DNA of 64,000 nucleotides, taken from assembly GCF_030265065.1 (NCBI RefSeq), contig NC_080395.1, positions 8,054,001-8,118,000 on the forward strand, written 5' to 3'. The translations under genes were made by a program, and so were the position numbers. This document shows, piece by piece, positions 55,761-64,000 of the stretch. The notes beneath the pieces were generated by a model, which did no database searches, had not been told where the DNA came from, and saw only the letters and a list, made by a program, of their open reading frames with translations. The number at the start of each line of letters is the position of its first letter. Within the stretch, counting starts at the first letter, position 1. Origin of the DNA: Corythoichthys intestinalis. Its lineage: Eukaryota > Chordata > Actinopteri > Syngnathiformes > Syngnathidae.

Positions 55761-58250
55761 ACCATAACCCCCCTCCCTTCCCTGCTCCAAACCCTGGTGG
55801 CATCCACACCAGATGACCGAACCACCTCAACTGACTCCTTTCTACATGAAGGAGCAGCGGCTCGACTCGGAGTCTCTCGCGAATAGCAGCGTTTCACACC
55901 CTGCCTCTAAGTGAGACACTAGCTATCCACGTGAGAAAGTCCATTTCGGCCGCTTGTACTCATGATCTTGTCCTTTCGGTCATGGCCCATGGTTCATGAC
56001 CATAGGTGAGGGTAGGAACGAAGATTGAACGGTAGATGGAAAGCTGTGCCTTTCGGCTCAGCTCCCTCTTTGTTGCAACAGTGCGATAAAGTGACTGTAA
56101 TACCGCTCCTGCTGCCCCGATTCTCCTTCCAATCTCACGCTCCATTGTTCCCTCACTCATGAACAAGACCCTGAGATACTTTAACTCCTTCACTTGAGGA
56201 AGGACCTCTTTCCCTACCCGGAGAAGGCAATCCACCGGTTTCCTGCAAAGAACCATGGCCTCAAATTTGGAGGTGCTGATCGTCATCCCCGCCGCTTCAC
56301 ACTCTGCTGCAAACCTGTACAGTAAGTTCTGCAGGTCACAGGCTTATGATGCAAACAGGACCACATCATCTGCAAAAAGCAGCGATGCAATCCTCAGCCC
56401 ACCTAACTGTAAACCCTCTCCACCACGACTACACCTCAATATCCTGTCCATAAAAATGACGAACAGATTTGGTGACAAAGCGCAACCTTGACGAAGTCCA
56501 ACACCCACTGGGAACAAGTCTGACTTACTGCTGAGGACACGAACACAACTCTCACTTTGGGTGTACATGGATTGGATGGCCCTAAGAAGTGGCCCCCTCA
56601 CCCCATACTCCCGCAGTACCTTCCACAGTATATTCCGGGGGACCCAGTCATATGCCTTTTCCAAGTCCACAAAGCACATGTAGACTTGATGAACATACTC
56701 CCAAGCCCCCTCCAGGATTCCAGCGAGAGTAAAGAGCCAGGACAGAACCCAGATTGTTCCTCCTCAATCAGAGGTTCCACAATTGGCCGCACCCTCCTTT
56801 CCAGTACCTTGAAGTCGACTTTCCCCAGGGAGGCTTAGGAGTGTGATGCCCCTGTAATTGGCACAAAACCTCTGGTCCCCCTTTTTAAACAGAGGAGCCA
56901 CCACCCCAGTCTGCCACTCTTTCGGTACTGTCCCAAACTGCCACGCAATGTTAAAGAGGCGTGTCATCCATGACAGCCTTTCCACACCCAGAGCCTTCAG
57001 CATTTCAGGGCGAATTTCATCAACCCCCGGTGCTTTGCCACCGCGGAGTTGTTGAACCACCTCGGTGTCTTCGCCCAGAGAGATTGAATCAATCCACCCT
57101 CATCCTCCAGCTCTGTCTCTATAACAGAGGGCGGGTCAGTTGGGGTAGTTGGATTCAGGAGTTCCTCAAAGTGTTCCTTCCAACGGCCGACATCTTCCTC
57201 AGTCGAGGTCAACAGTGTTCCAGCCTTGCTGTACACAGCTCTGATGGTTCCCTGTTTCCCCTTCTTGAGGTGCCGGACAGTCTTCCAGAACAACTTTGGT
57301 GCCGTCCGAAAGTCCTTCTCCATGGTCGCTCCGAACTCCTCCCACTCCTCTATTTAGCCTCCATCACAGCCGAGGCTGCAGTCCATCGGGCCTGTCGGAA
57401 CCTTGTATTTGCTTCAGGAGTCCACAGTGACAACATGCCCCTGAAGGCTTCCTTCTTCAGTCGAACGGCTTCCTTGACCACCGGGGTCCACCATGGTGTT
57501 CGAGGGTTACCACCACTTAAGGCACGTAAGACCTTAAGACCACAGTTTTCGGCTGCAGCTTTAGCAATGGAAGCTCTGCACACAGTTTTCGGCTGCAGCT
57601 TTAGCAATGGAAGCTCTGAACACAGACCAGGTTCAATGTCTTCAGCTTCCACAGGGATTTGAAAGAAGCTGCTTCGGAGGTGGGAATTGAAAGTCACGCA
57701 GACAGTCTTCCTCCAGACGTTCCCAGTTCACCCGCACTATCCGTTTGGGCTTACGAGGTCTGTCCAGAGGCTTTCCCTGCCAACGAACCCAACTTACCAC
57801 CAGGTGGTGATCGGTTGACAGCTCAGCCCCTCTCTTCACATTGACCTTTGACCTTGAGTGCTCTGGTACCAGGTACACTTATAAGCATCCTTGTGTTTGA
57901 ACATGGTGTTAGTTATGGACAAATCCATGACTCGCACAGAAGTCCAATAACATATCACCACTCAGGTTTCGATCAGGGAGTACGTTCCTCCCAATCACAC
58001 CCCTCCAGGTGTCTCCGTCATTGCCAACGTATGCATTAAAGTCACCCAGGAGACAATGGAGTCCCCTTCAGGGGTCCCGTGAAGAACCCAATTCAAAGAC
58101 TCCAAGAAGGCCAAATATTCTGAGGTGCTATTTGGTGCATACGCGCATATGGTTAAGCTACCCTGTTCTACAGTTTGTAAGCCAAACATGCTTTGTATAT
58201 GAGGCCAAGGGTGTTGATTATTTTCAGGTACAACATCGGAGACTGTTGCC
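55761..58250 (-). mobile_element. Decayed APE-type LINE, minus strand
   Basis: From high to low coordinates the minus strand encodes an endonuclease part (TICAYAPNSTSEYLAFL near 58150; GAELSTDHHLVVSWVRW near 57800), a linker region (GNPRTPWWTPVVKEAVRLKK), and an RT with GGKAPGVDEIRPEML, YRGITLLSLPG, DLEKAYDWVPRNILW, VGLRQGCALSPNLF and the catalytic FADDVVLF. The C-terminal STYRSIFVPTLTYGHE-like end is near 56000. Several frames are used, so it is inactive. A 40-bp tandem duplication lies at 57541-57620. The protein type is very common in fish; I leave the clade open. Confidence 0.85.
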
Positions 58251-58385
58251 GCTACCATTTTACAAAGGCTTTTCAACTCTTTTGGTTCTTTGTTTCAAAT
58301 ACTTTTTGTTTTGTCTTGAAATGCCACGTAAAAATGTTTAACTTTGTTTATCTTTGTGAATTGTTTCTCAGCATAACGTCAACTG

Positions 58386-59243
58386 CAGTGGGGCAAATAA
58401 GTATTTAGTCAACCACCAATTGTGCAAGTTCTCCTACTTGAAAAGATTAGAGAGGCCTGTAATTGTCAACATGGGTAAACCTCAACCATGAGAGACAGAA
58501 TGTGGAAAAAAATAAGGAAGAAAATCACATTGTTTGATTTTTAAAGAATTTATTTGCAAATCATGGTGGAAAATAAGTATTTGGTCAATGCGAAAAGTTC
58601 ATCTCAATGCTTTTTTATGTACCCTTTGTTGGAAATAACAGAGACAAAACGTTTTCTGTAACCCTTCACTCTTCGCTTGGTGTAAAGAAATGAACTGTGG
58701 GAGCAATTATTAGAAAATGGAAGACATACAAGACCACTGATAATCTCTGGCTGGGTCTTTCAGCATGACAATGATCCCAAACACACAGCCAGGGCAACAA
58801 AGGAGTCCATTTCAAGGTCCTGGAGTGGCCTAGGTAGTCTCCAGATCTCAACTCCTTAGAAAATCTGTGGAGTTGCCCAACGACGGCCTCAAAACATCAC
58901 TGCTCTAGAGGAGATCTGCATGGAGGAATGGGCCAAAATACCAGCAACAGTGTGTGGAAAAGCTTGTGAAGAGTTACAGAAAATGTTTGGCCTCCGTTAT
59001 TGCCGACAAGGGGTACATAACAAAGTATTGAGATTAGCTTTTGGTTGACCAAATACTTTTTTCCACCATGATTTGCAAATAAATTCTTTGAAAATCAAAC
59101 AATGGGATTTTCAGTTTTCTTTTTTCCACATTCTGTCTCATGGTCGAGGTTTACCCATGTTGACAATTACAGGCCTCTCTAATATTTTCAAGTGGGAGAA
59201 CTTGCACAATTAGTGGTTGACTAAATACTTATTTGGCCCACTG
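58386..59243 (+). mobile_element. Deletion derivative of the Tc1-like 12934 element
   Basis: The ends CAGTGGGGCAAATAAGT and ATTTGGCCCACTG are present, with TA on the right but TG on the left. It has the same mirrored 285-bp arms as 12934-14307 and lacks most of the transposase centre (the part from GATAATCTC to TGGCTGGGTC is joined). A remnant still encodes HDNDPKH. It is non-autonomous. Confidence 0.8.
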
Positions 59244-59403
59244 TACAGGAACTGCTGTTGAAGCAATGAAACTTTTCAGCCAATTGGTTCAAAGCTTTAT
59301 GGTGGTTAATTTGCTCTTAAGTGGGCTTGGAGCCCAAGAGGTCAACAGTGTTGTGAATTCTTTAGCTATATAATCTTTGTTTGGGGAAAATGATATGAAT
59401 GTG

Positions 59404-61590
59404 TAAGCCTGTCGCAATATGCAATTTGTCAAATTAACGCACGGTAAATAAAAATGAGGGCAGTAATTTTCCCAACTGCGATTTTTCGCCGCGTGCGTGT
59501 GCGCGCCGCGTGCACTCGACACAAGTGCGTGTTTTTGCATATGAGACTCCAGTAGCTTTCACAGATATTTATTGGCCATCAACACACCGTAGAATTAAAG
59601 TTCAGACATACAAAATAAGGAAACATTTTTATATTAAACATTGTAAAACGTTAGCATTGCTACATTCAGGCTAATGGAAAAAAGACAATGTACTAACCAC
59701 TTTAGCCTGCTATAAAACATTGGCAGTCTTCTCCACAATGCAAAATTACGATTAATAGGTGACACTTCAAACATGAAAACTTGCCGGACTAAAGAATTTG
59801 CTGGTGAAAGAAAAGAAATCTATTACCGATACTTCATGCATGACGAAAACGAAGTCCACTTTTGTTTTTTTACTGAGTGTAAAGCTTACGGTTAGTGGCA
59901 TAGCAAACGTACTTCCGGTGAACATTTCAAAATAAAAGCACGTCGTGTTCAGATTTCTGGAGGCAATCGCATATACTTCAGATTCTACACTAAGAATAAA
60001 TTTAAAATGATACCCATTATGAAAAATCTCATTGGCAATGATAATATGATGTAATAAATGATGATAATTTGGCATCAAATTTGTTGCATGCGCACATTGC
60101 AGGACAGGTTGACAGTCATTTTGGATCCAATTAACACTTTTAATGGGCTCTAATTGGCAGACAACAAAAATGACGTTGGGTTTCACACCTATTTCATATT
60201 CTGCACCGAACTAGCTTTAAAATGACTCACTATGCATTGTGTGTTTTTTGTTAAATATTTATACATTTTAATAGTTTGTTTTGAATGAAATGAATGAATG
60301 AATGAAATATTTATTATCATCATCGGTATCATTGACAATCATTTAAAATTACAAAATGTGATATGATTTGCCCGAACGAAGAAAGAACCAAAGAAAAAGA
60401 CAAAGGCAGACAGGAGAAGCATATGCTTATCATTTTCCCGAACAATCAGGCATGGTACAGTTACATACATCACATGGCCGCAAACTGTACAATAACACAA
60501 TCAATTTTCTGGGTTTGAACAATAACTCAGCGTCCAGTCAAGCAGCTCCATTTGCGGCTGTTGATCACACAGCAGTCTCGTGCACAAGATTAGTGGTCTG
60601 AGTTTCAGAGCGTACAAGGTTATCGCTTTGTCATTGTCCCTGACATTCTAGCATCTATTTGTTGTGGGAACATTTTGTTGTGGCTATGTGTGTGGCAAAA
60701 GTGTTATGTGTTATCACAGCTGGCGTGCAAGTAGCGACTCAAAATGCTTATAAGTCTCTTTAAAGGGTACATTACTAAGGTGTACATGGTGTCAACAACT
60801 GCCGCACACAAAGATCACTGTAACAGTTTCATCAGACATGAATGTATGAGACAACATGTTGTACATATTTTATCTCAAGATTAATTTCTCCACAACAAAA
60901 GACATGCTTAGTATTCGTTTTAAACAGTATGTTTTCCATATACTCAGGAAAGAGCTGGACATTTGAATCAGGAGCTCAGTAGACACAGCAGATAATAATG
61001 TTTTTACAAATGGGGATAAGGAGCTCAATTGTAGTACATTCCAGGAGATCGTCAATCCTAATTGACATGTCATGTAGGATTTCAAACTTAAAATTTTCAT
61101 TAACAAACAAGGCAAAACCCCCTCCCCCCTTAGATGCCCGATTCATTTGTGCCATGTTATATCCGTGTAAATAGGTCCGAGCCTTTATCTTTAGTAGATA
61201 ATCCTTAATGTGTTCAAAATTCTTGTAGAGACTCCTGCCGTAAATAAGTTTCAGCTTACCGTCCACATCCACGGAGTTGTTATACTGGTCCGCTGTGTAG
61301 TATTTACAGTTATCCAACATGCTATTGTAGAAGTTGTGGTCCGGATCAAGCTAATCATTTGGGTCATCATGGCACTCTTCAATCTATTCATCCAATTTTA
61401 ATCGAAGTGTGGTTTCAGATGTCAAGAAGAAGAACAATTTATTGCATTTGAATAGATGATTTATTAAGATGTATTGTCACTATATGCTTGGCTGAATAGG
61501 CTAAAAAAAAGCAGGCAATAATATCGCATATCAGCAAAAATTTATGAGTCAATATATCGCCTACTAAAATTTGTTATCGCAACAGGCCTA
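59404..61590. mobile_element. hAT-type element with perfect TSD TGAATGTG, carrying a LINE fragment
   Basis: The ends TAAGCCTGTCGCAATATGC and ATCGCAACAGGCCTA are flanked by TGAATGTG at 59396-59403 and 61591-61598. It is the same terminal family as 52981-54934. No transposase was found in the parts 59404-60280 and 61350-61590. A minus-strand LINE piece lies inside. It sits just upstream of gene D. Confidence 0.8.
60284..61345 (-). mobile_element. LINE fragment with endonuclease coding
   Basis: The minus strand at 60976-61320 encodes MAQMNRASKGGGGFALFV, IDDLLECTTIELL and ICKNIIICCVY, typical of the APE endonuclease of non-LTR elements (GGG-A-FV; ECTTIEL; IICCVYR). The piece ends at about 60284-60305 in an ATGA-type repeat that would be its 3' tail. 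The RT is missing, so it is internally deleted. Confidence 0.6.
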
Positions 61591-61874
61591 TGAATGTGCT
61601 TGTGTGGACAAAATGTAACAAATGCTATTAGGATGATACGTTTTTTATATTCACAATTAATAACTTTCCAACAGTGTTTGGATTTAGATGGGGTTTTTTT
61701 TCTTTGGAAAGTATATCACTCGTACAGTTAATATTTTTTCACAGCCTAGAATCCACATAGTGTGAGATGATATTCCATGCCAAGACCGAAAACCATCAAA
61801 TTCCTACTGGAAAAATTATACAGAAATGAAATATCAGCCATTCTATCACAAGAGCGTGATTTTTTAAAATTCTG
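61591..61874 (+). other. Region upstream of the gene D terminal exon
   Basis: It is AT-rich and, unlike the sequence before the terminal exons of A, B and C, shows no homology to their intron 2 end (no GGTGTCGGTAAAAAA block). No exon 1 or exon 2 of the family was found between 50430 and here. The plus frame from 61777 runs into the exon in a different phase. Confidence 0.5.
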
Positions 61875-63992
61875 TGTCCCGCAGACGTCACAGTGGAAGA
61901 CCTTCACCCAGAGAAGCACGATCCCCACCATGTTGAACAGGAAGAGTCGGAGATGCCGTACATTAAACAGGAGGCGGAGCCAGAGACCTCCAGCATTAAA
62001 GAACAGGAAGATAAAATCCCCAAGTTTCCAATGACTCGTAGCGTGAAGAGTGAAGAGGATGACGGTCCAAGCGAAGAGCGCAGAGCAGCGCAATTAGCGA
62101 GAAGTAACTTGTTTCAACACCTGACAAGAAAAGGTGAGGGACGATCGCAACCGGACGATCTCTTTGCGCCACTCTCGGACAGCGACGACGTAACATCACA
62201 GTCTTCTGACGATATCACCGATAAGGAGGATGCTGACTTTGATGCTTCGAAATCCTTAAAAAAGTCATCACTGAAAAGAGACGGAAAAGAACGTGCGGGT
62301 GGGAAACCTTTTCCATGCTCACATTGCGATTTAACATTCACCACCAAGCAAAATTTAATCATACACACACGCACACACACAGGAGAAAAGCCTTTTGTCT
62401 GCACATTTTGCGGTAAAAGATTCACCCAGAAGGGAAATTTAAATGTTCACAAAAGAATACACACTGGAGAGAAGCCTTTCATGTGCTCTCTTTGCGATAA
62501 AACATTTTGTACGAAGCAAGAGTTAACAAAACACACGTGGACACACACTGGAGAGAAGCCTTCTGGCTGCACATTTTGTGGTAAAAGATTCACCCTGGAG
62601 CGAAGTTTAAAACGACACGAAAGAACACACGAGCTTAATTCAAAGACACACACAAGAACACATACTGGAGAGAAGCGCTTTATTTGTACATTTTGTAGTA
62701 AAAGATTTTGTACGAAGCAATTGTTTGCAACACACATGCGTATACACACAGGGGAAAGGCCTTTTGTCTGCACATTTTGCGGTAAAAGATTCACTCAGCA
62801 GGGAAATTTAAATGTTCACAAAAGAATACACACTGGAGAGAAGCCTTTCGTCTGCTCTCTTTGCGATAAAAGATTTTGTACGAAGCAAGCGTTCGAAACA
62901 CACACGAGCGTACATACAGGAGAAAAGCCTTTTGTCTGCACATTTTGTGGTAAAAGATTCACCCAAAGGGGAAATTTAAAAGTACACAAAAGAGCGCACG
63001 AGCTTAATTTAACGACACACACAAGTGCACATACTGGAGAGAAGCGCTTTCTTTGTACATTTTGTGGTAAAAGATGTCGTACGAAGACAGCGTTGGCAAG
63101 ACACACTAGTATACACACACGAGAAAGGCCTTTTGTCTGCACATTTTGTGGTAAAAGATTCACTCAGCAGGGAAATTTAAATGTTCACAAAAGAATACAC
63201 ATTGGAGAGAAGCCTTTCGTCTGCTCTCTTTGCGATAAAAGATTTTGTACAAAGCAAGCGTTCGAAACACACACGAGCGTACACACAGGAGAAAAGCCTT
63301 TTTTCTGCACATTTTGTGGTAAAAGATTCACTCAGCAGGGAAATTTAAATGTTCACAAAAGAATACACACTGGAGAGAAGCCTTTCGTCTGCTCTCTTTG
63401 CGATAAAAGATTTTGTACGAAGCAAGCGTTCGAAACGCACACGAGCGTACACACAGGAGAAAAGCCTTTTGTCTGCACATTTTGTGGTAAGAGATTCACC
63501 CAAAGGGGAAATTTAAAAGTACACAAAAGAGCGCACGAGCTTAATTTAACGACACACACAAGAGCACATACTGGAGAGAAGCGCTTTCTTTGTACATTTT
63601 GTGGTAAAAGATGTCGTACGAAGACAGCGTTGGCAAGACACACTAGTATACACACACGAGAAAGGCCTTTTGTCTGCACATTTTGTGGTAAAAGATTCAC
63701 CCAGAAGGGAAGTTTAAATGTACACAAAAGAACACACACTGGAGAGAAGCCTTTCGTCTGCTCTCTTTGCGATAAAAGATTTTGTACGAAGCAAGAGTTA
63801 ACAAAACACACGAGGACACACACAGGAGAAAAGCCTTTTGTCTGCACATTTTGCAGTAAAAGATTCACTCAGCAGGGAAGTTTAAATGTACACAAAAGAA
63901 CACACACTGGAGAAAAGCCTTTCGTCTGCTCTCTTTGCGATAAAAGATTTTGTACGAAGCAAGAGTTAAAAAAACACGCGCATACGCACTAG
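61875..63992 (+). CDS. Zinc-finger gene D: acidic module plus 19 C2H2 fingers
   Basis: The frame [12 protein letters not shown] matches the terminal exon of A, B and C, but the base run before it reads AAATTCTG instead of TTTCCAG, so the usual acceptor is missing. The first in-frame ATG is at 61953 ([11 protein letters not shown]), giving about 679 residues if used. Residues 1-147 are the acidic module (IKQE, VKSE). From residue 148 there are 19 fingers. Fingers 6-9 and 12-15 differ at 2 of 123 residues, a recent 537-bp duplication. Fingers 4, 8 and 14 carry an 11-residue ELN-x-x-THT insert that looks like half a finger. Fingers 9 and 15 have Cys in place of the core Phe and an HTRER linker. 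The frame closes at TAG eight bases before the window ends. Likely nuclear DNA-binding protein. Confidence 0.8.
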   Translation, partial: CPADVTVEDLHPEKHDPHHVEQEESEMPYIKQEAEPETSSIKEQEDKIPKFPMTRSVKSEEDDGPSEERRAAQLARSNLFQHLTRKGEGRSQPDDLFAPLSDSDDVTSQSSDDITDKEDADFDASKSLKKSSLKRDGKERAGGKPFPCSHCDLTFTTKQNLIIHTRTHTGEKPFVCTFCGKRFTQKGNLNVHKRIHTGEKPFMCSLCDKTFCTKQELTKHTWTHTGEKPSGCTFCGKRFTLERSLKRHERTHELNSKTHTRTHTGEKRFICTFCSKRFCTKQLFATHMRIHTGERPFVCTFCGKRFTQQGNLNVHKRIHTGEKPFVCSLCDKRFCTKQAFETHTSVHTGEKPFVCTFCGKRFTQRGNLKVHKRAHELNLTTHTSAHTGEKRFLCTFCGKRCRTKTALARHTSIHTRERPFVCTFCGKRFTQQGNLNVHKRIHIGEKPFVCSLCDKRFCTKQAFETHTSVHTGEKPFFCTFCGKRFTQQGNLNVHKRIHTGEKPFVCSLCDKRFCTKQAFETHTSVHTGEKPFVCTFCGKRFTQRGNLKVHKRAHELNLTTHTRAHTGEKRFLCTFCGKRCRTKTALARHTSIHTRERPFVCTFCGKRFTQKGSLNVHKRTHTGEKPFVCSLCDKRFCTKQELTKHTRTHTGEKPFVCTFCSKRFTQQGSLNVHKRTHTGEKPFVCSLCDKRFCTKQELKKHAHTH

Positions 63993-64000
63993 GTAAAACC

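Noticed and set aside
61777-62034. Frame beginning MPRPKTIKFLLEKL that enters gene D
   Set aside because: It is out of phase with the zinc-finger frame; from 61875 it is a shadow of the acidic module. A short upstream frame cannot be excluded but has no support.
62114-63868. Long minus-strand frames opposite the fingers of gene D (and similar ones at 24356, 49534)
   Set aside because: They are the repetitive reverse reading of the TGEKPF linker DNA, with no independent motif.

Overview
The window is teleost DNA: a cluster of C2H2 zinc-finger genes set in unusually dense, nested transposable elements. The acidic N-terminal module of the zinc-finger proteins ([30 protein letters not shown]), the Tc1/hAT/L2/L1 mixture and the tRNA-derived SINE fit a percomorph fish, perhaps a pipefish or seahorse relative. 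That species-level guess is recalled knowledge, not something the sequence proves.

Five copies of one zinc-finger gene unit can be followed, here called E, A, B, C and D. Each unit has a CpG-rich TATA-less promoter with an NRF1-like 12-mer, a 5' UTR exon 1 ending TCATCGG/GTAAGT, a small exon 2 ending ATGAGG/GTAAG, and one long terminal exon carrying the acidic module and all fingers. E points left (exons at 5043-5140 and 4669-4770; terminal exon off the window) and is head to head with A (exons at 5395, 8253 and 10690-11682; 7 fingers). B (17150, 17503, 23914-25272; 11 fingers) and C (35495, 35853, 49092-50429; 9 fingers plus a broken tenth) follow in tandem. D (61875-63992; 19 fingers) has only its terminal exon visible. 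The module is full of psi-K-x-E motifs typical of SUMO acceptor sites, so these are best read as KRAB-less nuclear DNA-binding proteins, possibly SUMO-dependent repressors.

Almost everything between the exons is transposon. Because the units are paralogous, many insertions can be compared with an empty site, and target-site duplications (TSDs) date them relative to each other. Intron 1 of A holds a hAT inside a hAT. Intron 2 of B is a truncated Tc1-type element carrying two hATs, one with a further MITE inside. The promoter of C is split by about 2 kb. Intron 2 of C (13 kb) carries a hAT holding a 9-bp-TSD MITE holding a 6-bp-TSD transposon, then other hATs, then an LTR-like unit with a recent 5'-truncated L1.

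The most striking event is in C. A 5.3-kb transposon (50297-55593, 6-bp TSD CACCTG) landed in the last zinc finger, so the protein now ends in transposon-encoded sequence while the lost half-finger and 3' UTR lie at 55594. That transposon was itself invaded by a SINE, which holds an AT-flanked THAP/SAP-type element and a hAT with another hAT-type MITE in it.

Other parts: L2-type LINE 15041-16652; APE-type LINE on the minus strand 55761-58250; Tc1 elements at about 1990, 9555, 12934, 34046, 40848 and 58386. I saw no structural RNA gene, CRISPR array or prokaryotic feature.
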